Positions 53,091 through 63,976 of a stretch of 64,000 bases of DNA are shown in pieces (position 1 is the stretch's first letter; the number at the start of each line of letters is the position of its first letter). The position numbers and the translations under genes are program-made. Source of the stretch: Xanthomonas sp. DAR 35659. Its GTDB lineage: Bacteria; Pseudomonadota; Gammaproteobacteria; Xanthomonadales; Xanthomonadaceae. The DNA lies in NCBI RefSeq assembly GCF_041242975.1, contig NZ_CP162488.1, forward strand, positions 1,726,001 through 1,790,000, written 5' to 3'. The notes under the pieces were generated by a model. It had not been told where the DNA came from. It made no database searches and saw nothing but the letters and a program-made list of their open reading frames with translations.

Positions 53091-53408
53091 TCACACGATA
53101 TTGTCGCGCACCTCGGCCGCGTGGTGGTCCTGTTTCTTTTCCTTGTGCTTGATGATCAGCCGGTCGAGCTTGTCGGCGAGCAGGTCGATCGCCGCGTACA
53201 TGGTCTGCGCGCTGGCATCGGCGTGCAGGGTGCGGCCGGGAACATTGACGGTGGCCTCGACGTGGTGATCGGGCTTGCGCAGCGCCAGTTGGGCGCGGAC
53301 CTCGATGGTTTCCTCGTAGTGCCGCTTCAGCCGTTGCAGCTTGGTCTCCACGTACTCGCGCAGGGCGGGGGTGACTTCGATCTGCTGGCCGTAGGTCTCG
53401 ATACGCAT
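53091..53408 (-). CDS. hpf: Ribosome hibernation promoting factor (short HPF)
   Basis: HPF binds the small ribosomal subunit in stationary phase and promotes inactive ribosome dimers. The 105-residue protein has the family fold: RIETYGQQIEVTPALREYVETKL at the N-terminus, the conserved VEATVNVPGRTLHADASAQTMYAAIDLL, and a basic C-terminal helix. It lacks the long C-terminal domain, so it is the short form. It lies between rpoN and ptsN, the conserved location. AAGGAG precedes the ATG. Confidence 0.95.
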   Translation of the reverse strand: MRIETYGQQIEVTPALREYVETKLQRLKRHYEETIEVRAQLALRKPDHHVEATVNVPGRTLHADASAQTMYAAIDLLADKLDRLIIKHKEKKQDHHAAEVRDNIV

Positions 53409-53466
53409 CGGATACTCCTTGGTTCGTGATTCACCTATGAACCATTGCCGCCACTGCCGCCGACGC

Positions 53467-54915
53467 TCAGCCGATGCGGACGCGTTCGTGGGAGGCGGAA
53501 ATGTTCATGGCCTCACGATACTTCGCCACGGTGCGGCGCGCCACCGGCACGCCGGCGTTCTTCAGCAGATCGGCCAGCTTGGCGTCAGAAAGCGGCTTGC
53601 GCGGGTTCTCCGCGTCGATCAGGCGCCGGATCATCGCCTGAATGGCGGTGCTGGAGGCCTCGCCGCCGCTATCGGTGTCGATGCCGGAGGCGAAGAAGGC
53701 GCGCAGCGGGATGGTGCCGCGCGGGGTGCGCACGTACTTGCGGGCGATGGCGCGCGAGATGGTGCTCTCGTGCAGGCCCAGTTCGCCGGCGATCTCGCGC
53801 AGGGTCAGCGGGCGCAAGGCCTGTTCGCCGAATTCGAGGAAGCCGGCCTGTTGGCGCAGCAGGCAGCGGGTGACCCTGAGCAGGGTCTCGCCGCGCGCCT
53901 CCAGGCTCTTCAGCAGCCAGCGCGCCTCCTGCAACTGGCCGCGCAGGTAGCCGGCGTCGCTTTCCCCGCACTGGCGGATCAGCCGCTCGTAGCCGCGGTG
54001 GATGGTGACTTTGGGCCGTGCGTGGCCGGCCAGCGCCGCGTGCCAGACGCCGCGCTGGCGCCAGATCACGCAGTCCGGCACCACGTAGGTGTCCGCGCCC
54101 AGTTCGCCGATCTGCTTGCCGGGGCGCGGGTCCAGCGAGCGCAGCAGGGTCACCGCGGTCTCCACCGCCGAGGCCGGGCGCTTGAGGTCGTGGGCGATGC
54201 CGGCGATGCCGCTGCGCGGCAGCTTCTCCAGCGGGCCGTTGGCGATGATCCGCGCCAGCTCCAGGCCCGGAGTGTCCTCGGGCAGCACGTCCAGTTGCAG
54301 GTTCAGGCATTCGCCCAGGCTGCGCGCGGCGATGCCGACCGGATCGAAGCGCTGGATCTGGTGCAGGACCGTGCCGATCTCCTCTTCGTCGGCGACGATG
54401 TCCGGGCGCAGCGTCTCGGCGATGGTGGCCAGCGGTTCGCGCAGGTAGCCGTCGTCGTCGAGCGCGTCGATCAGCGCCGCGCCGATGCTGCGGTCGCGTG
54501 GCGACAGGTGCGACAGGTGCAGTTGCCACAGCAGGTGGTCGATCAGGGTGTCGGGCTCGGCGACGCGTTCGGCGGCGCTGCCCATGTCCTCGTCGTCGTC
54601 GAAGGAGCCGCCGCTGCCGCCGCTCCAGGCCGGCTCGGCCTCGGACCAGTCGTCGCCGTCGTGCTGCGGCGCGTTGTCCAGCGTATCGCCGGCCGGCGGC
54701 GCGACCTCGGCCTCGCCTTCGGCGCTGCCGGCGCCGGCCACATCGAGCGGGGGCGCCGCATCCTCGGCCCATTCCAGCAGCGGATTGCTCTCCACCGCCT
54801 CGGCGATCTCCACGTCCAGCTCGGCGCTGGACATCTGCAACAGCTTGATCGCCTGACGCAGTTGCGGCGTCATGACCAAATGCTGTCCCAGCGATGTCTG
54901 CAGCCGTGCTTTCAT
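53467..54915 (-). CDS. rpoN: RNA polymerase sigma-54 factor
   Basis: Sigma-54 directs polymerase to -24/-12 promoters that need AAA+ activators. The 482-residue protein has region I (LVMTPQLRQAIKLLQMSSAELD) that contacts the activator, an acidic region II, the core-binding region (LSPRDRSIGAALIDALDDDGYL), the helix-turn-helix, and the RpoN box ARRTVAKYREAMNI at the C-terminus. It follows lptB by 43 bases and precedes hpf. In Xanthomonas it controls pili and flagella, so it may serve genes elsewhere. Confidence 0.96.
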   Translation of the reverse strand: MKARLQTSLGQHLVMTPQLRQAIKLLQMSSAELDVEIAEAVESNPLLEWAEDAAPPLDVAGAGSAEGEAEVAPPAGDTLDNAPQHDGDDWSEAEPAWSGGSGGSFDDDEDMGSAAERVAEPDTLIDHLLWQLHLSHLSPRDRSIGAALIDALDDDGYLREPLATIAETLRPDIVADEEEIGTVLHQIQRFDPVGIAARSLGECLNLQLDVLPEDTPGLELARIIANGPLEKLPRSGIAGIAHDLKRPASAVETAVTLLRSLDPRPGKQIGELGADTYVVPDCVIWRQRGVWHAALAGHARPKVTIHRGYERLIRQCGESDAGYLRGQLQEARWLLKSLEARGETLLRVTRCLLRQQAGFLEFGEQALRPLTLREIAGELGLHESTISRAIARKYVRTPRGTIPLRAFFASGIDTDSGGEASSTAIQAMIRRLIDAENPRKPLSDAKLADLLKNAGVPVARRTVAKYREAMNISASHERVRIG

Positions 54916-54958
54916 GCCTGTACCGGACGGGAAGGGGCGTATGCGGACGCCCGCGCGG

Positions 54959-55677
<719 letters not shown>

Positions 55678-55678
<1 letters not shown>

Positions 55679-56289
55679 CACTGGCCCCCTTGCTTGGGCT
55701 TGGCCGGGGTGGTCGTCGCGGGCGCGGTCGCGGCGGGCTTGGCGGCCGCGGGCTTGCCTGCAGCCGGCTTGGCGCCGGCTGCAGGCGCGCCGGCCGGGGT
55801 CGGGTTCTTCGGCTGGATCACGGTGCGCACACGGGTGCCGTCGCCGCCGCCCTGCATGTCGCCGGTCTTGGTGTTGTAGACCATGCGCTGGCCGGCATTG
55901 GTGCCCTTGGGCGAGGTCATGCGGTAGTTGCCGGTCAGCACCACGGTGTCGGTGCCGACCTTGTAGTCGATGTTGTCGGCCACCGCATCCATCGGCGAGC
56001 CGTCGTCCAACTGTTGCTTCAGCGTCGCCTGCTTGCCGTTGAGCACCACCCGGTCGATCTCGCCGTTGACCCGGAACAGGTCGGCGGTGTCGGCGTGGAT
56101 CTCCAGCGTGCCTTGCACGATGACCACGTTGCCCGAATACCGGATCTTGCCGTTGTCGTCGAGCATGTTGCCGCTCTGGGCGGCGGAGTCGATCGTCATC
56201 GGCTGGTTGCGGTCGGTCGACTTGGCCAGCGCCAGGGTCGGCAGCAGCAGGGCGAGCAGCGCGAGCTTAGCGGGCAGCGTTGGGTTCAT
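55678..56289 (-). CDS. lptA: LPS transport periplasmic protein LptA
   Basis: LptA forms the periplasmic bridge that carries lipopolysaccharide to the outer membrane. The 203-residue product has a signal peptide ([16 protein letters not shown]), then the OstA-type beta-jellyroll with [21 protein letters not shown] and [22 protein letters not shown] low-complexity Ala/Pro/Lys tail (from about residue 165) is longer than in E. coli LptA. Its start lies 23 bases inside the end of lptC. Confidence 0.93.
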
Positions 56290-56833
56290 AGCGGGTCTTG
56301 ACCTGTGAAAGGAGCTTGTACTGCCGGGACTTCAAGTCGACCTCGAAGCCGACGCCGGTCTGCATCATACCGGGGCGGGTCATGGTGACCTGCTCGGCGG
56401 TGCGCGCGGTGCTGGTCTTCGGGAAGACGTCCAGGCTCTGGGTGCGGAAGGTGGTGGGCGGGATGCTGGGGACCTTGGGGCTGTCGCCGGCGACGTCGCC
56501 GCGCAGGCGCAACTCGCCGCCGTCGGCGCTGACCCAGCCGGTCTTGCTGCGCATTTCCCAGTGCTGGCCGTTGGCGTCGGGCAGCAGGAACAGCGGGGTC
56601 TCGATCGCCATGGTCTGGTCGGCGCGGCTGCGCTCCATCTGCGGCGCGCGCAGGGTCATCGACTCCTTGCCCTGCTTGTCCAGGGTGACGATCTCGAAGT
56701 CGTGGGCGATGTAGTCCGAGCGCGCCTCCGCATCGGACGTCGGCGCGCGCTTGCTGCGCTGGTGCCAGGCCGACCAGCCGCTGACCAGCGCCGCCACTAG
56801 CAGCAGGCCGCCGAGCCAGGTGCGCCAGCTCAT
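56267..56833 (-). CDS. lptC: LPS export protein LptC
   Basis: LptC is a bitopic inner-membrane protein that passes lipopolysaccharide from LptBFG to LptA. The 188-residue protein has one N-terminal TM segment (WLGGLLLVAALVSGWSAW). A periplasmic domain follows with DYIAHDFEIVTLDKQGKESMTLRAP and TEQVTMTRPGMMQTGVGFEVD-like strands. Its ATG overlaps the kdsC stop (ATGA) and it overlaps lptA by 23 bases, fixing it in a tightly packed operon. The frame is open further upstream inside kdsC, but those residues are not LptC-like. Confidence 0.92.
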   Translation of the reverse strand: MSWRTWLGGLLLVAALVSGWSAWHQRSKRAPTSDAEARSDYIAHDFEIVTLDKQGKESMTLRAPQMERSRADQTMAIETPLFLLPDANGQHWEMRSKTGWVSADGGELRLRGDVAGDSPKVPSIPPTTFRTQSLDVFPKTSTARTAEQVTMTRPGMMQTGVGFEVDLKSRQYKLLSQVKTRYEPNAAR

Positions 56834-57378
56834 GCGCCGTGCTCCTGCAGCAGGGCCGGGACATGGCCCTGCGCGGCCAGCAGCACGTCGCACAGTTCGC
56901 GCGCCGCGCCTTCGCCGCCGCGCGCGCGGGTGGTCCAGTGCACGTGTTCGGCGGTCCACGGATGCGCGTTGGCCGGGGCCACCGCCAGCCCGACCACGCG
57001 CAGCGGTGCCAGGTCGGGCAGGTCGTCGCCCATGAAGCAGACCTGCTCCAGGCCCAGGCCGCGCTCGTCGCACAGCGCCTGCACCCCGGCGCGCTTGTCC
57101 TTGACCCCGATCTGCACCAGCAGGCCCAGTTCCTGGCCGCGCTTCTCCGCGGCCAGGCTGGGCCGCGCGGTGATCAGCGCCACGTCGATGCCGTGCCGGC
57201 GCAACTGCACCAAGCCCTGGCCGTCGAGCACGTTGAACGCCTTGCTCTCGTTGCCGTCGCGGTCGTAGTACAGGCGGCCGTCGGTCAGCGTGCCGTCCAC
57301 GTCGAAGCACGCCAGGCGGATCCGGGCGGCGCGGTCGATCAGGTCGGCGGGGAGGTCGGCCAGCGGGGAGTAGGGCAT
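56830..57378 (-). CDS. kdsC: 3-deoxy-D-manno-octulosonate 8-phosphate phosphatase KdsC
   Basis: KdsC removes phosphate from Kdo-8-phosphate, giving Kdo for the lipopolysaccharide inner core. The 182-residue HAD-fold protein has motif I FDVDGTLTDGRLYYD, motif II in VALITARPS, and motif III/IV CFMGDDLPDLAPL. The substrate-like tail RAGGEGAARELCD matches KdsC tetramers. It lies between kdsD and lptC and is translationally coupled to lptC. Confidence 0.95.
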   Translation of the reverse strand: MPYSPLADLPADLIDRAARIRLACFDVDGTLTDGRLYYDRDGNESKAFNVLDGQGLVQLRRHGIDVALITARPSLAAEKRGQELGLLVQIGVKDKRAGVQALCDERGLGLEQVCFMGDDLPDLAPLRVVGLAVAPANAHPWTAEHVHWTTRARGGEGAARELCDVLLAAQGHVPALLQEHGA

Positions 57379-57467
57379 GTGCTCGATATCGGGGCGGGGA
57401 GGTCCGCTTTCCAGCGGGCCAGGACCTGCGGCGCGGGCGCCGGCAGGCGGTGAACGGGTTCAGGCTG

Positions 57468-58469
57468 TTAAACCACTCTGGCGCGCAACAGGTCGTGAAT
57501 GTTGAGCGCGCCGACCGCGCGGCCCTCGCCATCGACCACGATCAGGCCGTTGATCTTGTGGGTCTCCATCAGCCGCGCGGCCTCCGCGGCGAGCTGGTCG
57601 GCGCCGATGGTGCGCGGCTGCCGGGTCATCACGTCGGCGATGCGGGTCTGGCGCACGTCCAGCGCGCTGTCCAGGGTGCGGCGCAGGTCGCCGTCGGTGA
57701 ACAGGCCGAGCAGGCGTCCGTCGGCGTCGACCACCGCGGTCATGCCCAGGCGCTTGCGGCTCATTTCCACCAGCGCCTCGCTGAGGCTGGCGTCCTCGCG
57801 CACCCGCGGCAGCTCGTCGCCGCCGTGCATCACGTCGGTGATGTGCAGCAGCAGGCGGCGGCCGAGGCTGCCGGCCGGGTGCGAGCGGGCGAAGTCGTCG
57901 GCGGTGAAGCCGCGCGCGTCCAGCAGCGCCACCGCCAGCGCGTCGCCTAAGGCCAGCGAGGCGGTGGTGCTAGAGGTCGGCGCCAGGTCCAGCGGGCAGG
58001 CCTCGGCCGGCACGCTGACGTCCAGGTGCAGGTCGGCCTCGCGCGCCAGCGTGGACTGCGCGCGGCCGGTCATCGCGATCACCGCGTTGCCCTGGCGCTT
58101 GAGCACCGGCAGCAGCATGAGGATCTCGTCGGACTCGCCCGAGTACGACAGCGCCAGGACCACGTCGGCATCGGTGATCATGCCCAGGTCGCCGTGCCCG
58201 GCCTCGCCCGGGTGCACGTAGAACGCCGGGGTGCCGGTGGAGGCGAGGGTGGCGGCGATCTTGCGCGCCACGTGCCCGGACTTGCCCATGCCGGTGGCGA
58301 CCACGCGCCCGCGCGAGCCCAGGATCAGCCGGCAGGCGGCGGCGAACTCGGCGCCGATGCGCGCGCCGACCGCGCCCAGCGCGGCCTGCTCGATCGCGAC
58401 CACGCGGCGGCCGCTGGCGATCAGGGCGGCGGCGTCGAGCGCATCGGGGGACAGGGGCGATACAGCCAT
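57468..58469 (-). CDS. kdsD: Arabinose-5-phosphate isomerase KdsD
   Basis: KdsD interconverts ribulose-5-phosphate and arabinose-5-phosphate, the first step toward Kdo. The 333-residue protein has an SIS domain (RVVATGMGKSGHVARKIAATLASTG region, HPGEAGHGDLGMI, LSYSGESDEIL) and two C-terminal CBS domains (DVMHGGDELPRVREDASL and IADVMTRQPRTIGADQL). It heads the Kdo-Lpt operon and is divergent from the bolA-family gene. A sigma-70-like -10 for the other direction lies between them. Confidence 0.95.
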   Translation of the reverse strand: MAVSPLSPDALDAAALIASGRRVVAIEQAALGAVGARIGAEFAAACRLILGSRGRVVATGMGKSGHVARKIAATLASTGTPAFYVHPGEAGHGDLGMITDADVVLALSYSGESDEILMLLPVLKRQGNAVIAMTGRAQSTLAREADLHLDVSVPAEACPLDLAPTSSTTASLALGDALAVALLDARGFTADDFARSHPAGSLGRRLLLHITDVMHGGDELPRVREDASLSEALVEMSRKRLGMTAVVDADGRLLGLFTDGDLRRTLDSALDVRQTRIADVMTRQPRTIGADQLAAEAARLMETHKINGLIVVDGEGRAVGALNIHDLLRARVV

Positions 58470-58488
58470 GCGGATGCCGCTCGGAGGG

Positions 58489-58494
58489 TAGAAT
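58489..58494 (+). promoter_or_regulatory. Candidate -10 element of the BolA-family gene
   Basis: TAGAAT, a 5-of-6 match, lies 27 bases before the GTG start and 17 bases before the ribosome site AGGAAA. No good -35 is seen. Confidence 0.4.
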
Positions 58495-58521
58495 GGCCGA
58501 TCATTTTATTAGGAAAGCCCG

Positions 58522-60378
<1,857 letters not shown>

Positions 60379-60450
60379 CGGCGTGGGACAGGGCGCTGCC
60401 CGGGCAGCGTCCGTCTCCGCAGCACGACGGCGCTGTCGTGGGAGCGGCTT

Positions 60451-60574
60451 CAGGGCGCCTCTGACAACCTGCTTTCGCCGCAATCAAATCAGATGCGGTT
60501 CGCCCTGTAGGAGCGGCTTTAGCCGCGACGAGGCGTTCCCGGTAAAGCCCGTCGCGGCTAAAGCCGCTCCTACA
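60451..60574. repeat. 124-base repeat unit containing REPIN copy 6
   Basis: Arms 60506-60529 and 60551-60574 are perfect inverted copies (TGTAGGAGCGGCTTTAGCCG family). The preceding 55 bases and the loop match 42604-42727 without gaps. It lies between the EF-hand gene and the convergent DUF3108 gene, followed by a GATTCCCCATTCCCGATTCC run at 60610-60635. Confidence 0.88.
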
Positions 60575-60640
60575 TGGGGAAACATCACGAACGGGGAGCC
60601 GCTGTCGCGATTCCCCATTCCCGATTCCCCACTCCCGGCT

Positions 60641-61324
60641 TCACCGCAACGACTTGATGGTCAGGTCCAGCGCGTCCTGGCCGTTCTCGCGCTGCAGGAT
60701 GCGCACCGGCACCGGCATGTCCGGCACCACCCAGGCGATGATTTCCTTGGCGCCGTCGCTGCGGCTGACCTTGGTCGCCTGCTCGGTCTTGCCGTTGACG
60801 GTGATCGCTTCCTTGCCGGCGACCTTGTAGGTCATCGGCTTGGCGCGGCCCTCGTCGACCATGCGGTAGCTGGGGGTCTTGCCGGCGTTGACGTCGCGCG
60901 CGATCGCCAGGTTGATCAGCAGCGCGTCCATGTCGCCGGGCTGCAGCTTCACCGGGCCGCGGCGGTCGGGCTTGATATCGCCGGACCAGGTCGCCTGCGC
61001 CGTGCTCCAGTCGTAGTTGGCGGTGACCGCCTTCTTCTTGACCAGGAACAGCGAGCGGTCGTCGCTGCTGAGCGGGCGCAACTGGCCGCCCTTTTCCTCG
61101 AACACGGTGCTCTGGCTCAGGTCGGCGACCTGGTTCTTGATCGACAGGCTGTAGCGCCAGCGGCTGCCGCCTTCGCTGGTCAGCGTCATCAGGCCGTTGG
61201 CCTGCATGCCCATGTAGCTGGCCTGGTAGTCGGCCTTGAACGGCTGCAGCGCCAGCGCGGGCAGGCTGGTCGCGGCCAGCAGGGCGGCGGCCAGGACGGA
61301 CAGGGGGCGGGCGATGCGTGTCAT
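60641..61324 (-). CDS. DUF3108 domain protein (second copy)
   Basis: A 227-residue exported protein with a signal peptide (LSVLAAALLAATSLPALALQ) and a DUF3108 beta-barrel-like domain: FKADYQASYMGMQANGLMTL, WSTAQATWSGDIKPDRRGPV and a final IAWVVPDMPVPVRILQRENG. It lies 3 bases after the larger DUF3108 gene ends and shares its overall pattern, including the last motif (PVRILQRE), so the two arose by tandem duplication. The family is of unknown function, predicted periplasmic. Confidence 0.88.
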   Translation of the reverse strand: MTRIARPLSVLAAALLAATSLPALALQPFKADYQASYMGMQANGLMTLTSEGGSRWRYSLSIKNQVADLSQSTVFEEKGGQLRPLSSDDRSLFLVKKKAVTANYDWSTAQATWSGDIKPDRRGPVKLQPGDMDALLINLAIARDVNAGKTPSYRMVDEGRAKPMTYKVAGKEAITVNGKTEQATKVSRSDGAKEIIAWVVPDMPVPVRILQRENGQDALDLTIKSLR

Positions 61325-61327
61325 GGA

Positions 61328-62176
61328 TCAGACTCCTTGGTATTCGGTCAGGCGCAGGTCGATGCGGTCTTCGCCGTCTTCGCGCTGCAGGATCCGCACC
61401 GGCGTCGGCACGCCGTTGGCGATCCACAGGATGGTCTCATTCTTGCCGCCGTTGGTGCGCGAGACGCGCAGCGCGTCGTAGCTCAGGTCGCCAACCTGCA
61501 CCGTCTCGGTCTGTTCGGCGGCATGGTAGACGTGCTCGCGGACGCGGCCGACATCGACGAAGCGGTAGGTCATGGTCTTGCCGGGCACCGCGTCGCGCAT
61601 GATCGACAGGTTGATCAGCAGCGCGCTCTGGTCGCCCGGCTGCAGCGGGATCGGCTGCTGCCGGTCCTTCTTCAGATCGCCGTCCCAACGCGCCACGCCC
61701 TGTTTCCAGTCGTACACGCCGGTGACCTTCTTGCCGAAGAACACCGCCTTCTTCACCGTGCTCTGGCTCTGCGGCACGTAGCGCCCGTCCTGGGTGCGGA
61801 ACACCGTGCTCTGCTCGATGTTCAGGCCGAGGATGCTGGCGAAGCCGCTGCGGCCCTGCACGCCCAGGTCCACGCGCCATTCGTCGCCGCCGCTGTGGCT
61901 GACCTGCATGCGCGCGTCGCCCGCTTCCCGGCCCTTGTACAGGGCTTGGTAGGTGGCCACGAACGGCTGCAGCGGCGGCGGCGTCCAGGCCTCGGCCGGA
62001 AGCGCAGGGGCGACGGGCGCGGCGGCAGGTGCGGGAGCCTGCTCTGCTGCCGGCGCGGACGGTGTAGTCGGCGCGGTGACCGGCGCGGTCGCCTGCGCCA
62101 GCACGGTGGCGGCCGGCGCCAGCAGGCCGAGGCTGGCCAGGGCGAGAACGGCGAACTGACGCGGTACGTGCTTCAT
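61328..62176 (-). CDS. DUF3108 domain protein (first copy, with Ala/Pro linker)
   Basis: A 282-residue exported protein. The signal peptide (FAVLALASLGLLAPAATVLA) is followed by an Ala/Pro/Thr-rich linker of about 45 residues. The DUF3108 domain then opens with LQPFVATYQALYKGREAGDARMQ and ends VPTPVRILQREDGEDRIDLRL. It is paired head to tail with a paralogue 3 bases downstream and follows purN on the same strand after a 64-base gap. The linker suggests tethering to, or spanning from, the membrane. Confidence 0.88.
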   Translation of the reverse strand: MKHVPRQFAVLALASLGLLAPAATVLAQATAPVTAPTTPSAPAAEQAPAPAAAPVAPALPAEAWTPPPLQPFVATYQALYKGREAGDARMQVSHSGGDEWRVDLGVQGRSGFASILGLNIEQSTVFRTQDGRYVPQSQSTVKKAVFFGKKVTGVYDWKQGVARWDGDLKKDRQQPIPLQPGDQSALLINLSIMRDAVPGKTMTYRFVDVGRVREHVYHAAEQTETVQVGDLSYDALRVSRTNGGKNETILWIANGVPTPVRILQREDGEDRIDLRLTEYQGV

Positions 62177-62240
62177 GGGATCGGCGGCGAGGGAGGAGGG
62201 GTTGGCGCGAACGTGCCGCAGCAGGGAGGCGGCCGCGGAT

Positions 62241-62894
62241 TCAGGGAACGAGCATGCCCTGGCAATCTAGGCGCAGCGGACTAAACAGGCACTGACCGTC
62301 GAGCCAGGCGCTCTCGTCCCGTTCAGCCAGGCGCCCCGCCGCGGCCAGGCGCAGCACGGCGCACAGCAACTGGTGCTCGCGCGGCAGCAGGCGTCGCGCC
62401 AGATCGTCGGGGCCGTCGCCGGCCAGCACCGGCACCCGCGCCTGGGCGATCACCGCGCCGGCATCCAGTGCCGGCACCACGAAATGCACGCTGGCGCCGT
62501 GTTCGGCGTCGCCGGCGGCGATCGCCTGCGCATGCGTGTGCAGGCCGCGGTACTTGGGCAGCAGCGAGGGGTGGATGTTGAGCAGGCGACCGGCGAAGCG
62601 CTGCACGAACGCGTCGCCGAGGATGCGCATGTAGCCGGCGCAGACGATCCAGTCCGGCCGCGCGGCGGCGACCGCGTCGCCCAGCGCTTGATCGAAGGCG
62701 GCGCGGTCGGGGAAGTCGCGCGGCGCGGCCGACCAGCGCAGCGCCGGCGCCACTTTGGCCAGCGCCGGCGCCTGCGCACGGTCGCTGAACACCCCGGTCA
62801 CCTGCGCGTCCAGGGTGCCGGCGGCGATCGCATCGAGCAGCGCCTGCAGGTTGGAGCCGCGGCCGGAGACCAGCACCGCCAGTCGGATCGTCAT
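62241..62894 (-). CDS. purN: Phosphoribosylglycinamide formyltransferase PurN
   Basis: PurN formylates GAR with 10-formyl-tetrahydrofolate in purine synthesis. The 217-residue protein has the GAR-binding loop VLVSGRGSNLQAL and the catalytic trio Asn106, His108 (LLNIHPSLLPKYRG) and Asp144 (VVPALDAGAVIAQ), at the same numbers as in E. coli. It lies on the same strand as, and downstream of, what appears to be purM at the right edge, separated by two membrane-protein genes that interrupt the usual purMN pair. Confidence 0.96.
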   Translation of the reverse strand: MTIRLAVLVSGRGSNLQALLDAIAAGTLDAQVTGVFSDRAQAPALAKVAPALRWSAAPRDFPDRAAFDQALGDAVAAARPDWIVCAGYMRILGDAFVQRFAGRLLNIHPSLLPKYRGLHTHAQAIAAGDAEHGASVHFVVPALDAGAVIAQARVPVLAGDGPDDLARRLLPREHQLLCAVLRLAAAGRLAERDESAWLDGQCLFSPLRLDCQGMLVP

Positions 62895-62897
62895 CGG

Positions 62898-63338
62898 CTA
62901 GGCCTTCCGGAACAGGGCGGGGACGTCCGCGCGCTGCAGCACCAGCAGGGTCCACATGCCCAGCACCGTGCCCAACGGAAACTCCAGGCAGGTCAGCACG
63001 GCAACGGCGTTGCACAGCAGCCGTTGGCGGCGCGCGCGTAGCGCGCGCGCCGCCAGCACTTTCAGCGCCAGCGAGACCAGCCCGAACCCCAGCAGCACCG
63101 ACAGCATCACGATCGCCACCATGCCGGCCTGGGCCTGCTCCGCGCTCTGGCCGACGGCGTTGAGCTGGGCTTCCTCATGCACGCCGTAGGCCAGGAAGCC
63201 GGCCACCAGCAACAGCAACACGATCTGCACGCCCGCGGTCACGGCGTACAGGATCGCCAGGGTGTCCAGTTCGGCGCCGGTACGCGCCGCATCGGCGCCG
63301 GCAGTGTGGGCGGAGGGAAGGGGTGGGGGAAGCGCCAT
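62898..63338 (-). CDS. Small membrane protein, unknown
   Basis: A 146-residue protein with three or four hydrophobic segments (TLAILYAVTAGVQIVLLLLVAGFLAYG, GMVAIVMLSVLLGFGLVSLALKVLAA, LLCNAVAVLTCLEFPLGTVLGMWTLL), a layout seen in uncharacterised envelope proteins of this family. Its stop lies 3 bases before the purN start. The start ATG 63338 is followed by a Pro-rich header MALPPPLPSA. I do not assign a function. Confidence 0.75.
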   Translation of the reverse strand: MALPPPLPSAHTAGADAARTGAELDTLAILYAVTAGVQIVLLLLVAGFLAYGVHEEAQLNAVGQSAEQAQAGMVAIVMLSVLLGFGLVSLALKVLAARALRARRQRLLCNAVAVLTCLEFPLGTVLGMWTLLVLQRADVPALFRKA

Positions 63339-63346
63339 CGTGCGTC

Positions 63347-63970
63347 TCAGCGGGAGGAGGGAAGCGGACGTGCGCGGCGTCGCCAGGGCCAGGCGCTGGC
63401 GCAACCGAGGGTGGCCAGCAGCATGTCCATGTGCGCGTCCCAGGGGTCGCCCTGCTGACCGTTGTAGGACTCGGCCTGCTCGGGCGACAGCAGCAGCGCG
63501 ATCGCCCATTCCAGCCATTCGTACAGCAGGCTGGCGCACATGATCGCCATCGTCGCCAGCACGAAGGCCTGCCGCGGGGTCAGCGCCGGCCAGCGCTGGC
63601 GTGCGTACTCGCGCAGCGCCGGCGCGAAGCACAGCCCGAACAGCAGATGGATCAGGCGGTCGGTGTGGTTGCGTTGCCAGCCGAACGCCGCATTCGGCGA
63701 CCAGCCGCTCAGCGCGCGCAGCCATTGGTCGTAGGGCACATTGGAGTACAGCCAGTGCGCGGCGACGTTGTGCACGCTGATGAAGCCGCAGATCGCGGCG
63801 AAATGCGAGGTGCGCAGCGGCCAGCGGCGGTCGTGCCAGACCAGCCAGCCGAGGCCCAGCACCGCCAGCGAACTGTGCATCGCCTGTTCCGCCGGCCACA
63901 GCGGATGCACCCAACTGGCGGCGAACACCGCCAGGGTCAGCGCCAGCCAGGCGCGCTTGGCCGGCGCCAT
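63347..63970 (-). CDS. DUF2238 (YjdF-type) membrane protein
   Basis: A 207-residue polytopic protein matching DUF2238: about five hydrophobic segments, the motifs YDQWLRALSGWSPNAAFGW and RLIHLLFGLCFAPALREYA, then LLYEWLEWAIALLLSPEQAE and the C-terminal GDPWDAHMDMLLATLG. The family function is not known. It lies 8 bases upstream of the next membrane-protein gene and 6 bases after the presumed purM stop, so all appear to be in the purMN transcript. Confidence 0.85.
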   Translation of the reverse strand: MAPAKRAWLALTLAVFAASWVHPLWPAEQAMHSSLAVLGLGWLVWHDRRWPLRTSHFAAICGFISVHNVAAHWLYSNVPYDQWLRALSGWSPNAAFGWQRNHTDRLIHLLFGLCFAPALREYARQRWPALTPRQAFVLATMAIMCASLLYEWLEWAIALLLSPEQAESYNGQQGDPWDAHMDMLLATLGCASAWPWRRRARPLPSSR

Positions 63971-63976
63971 GCGCCG

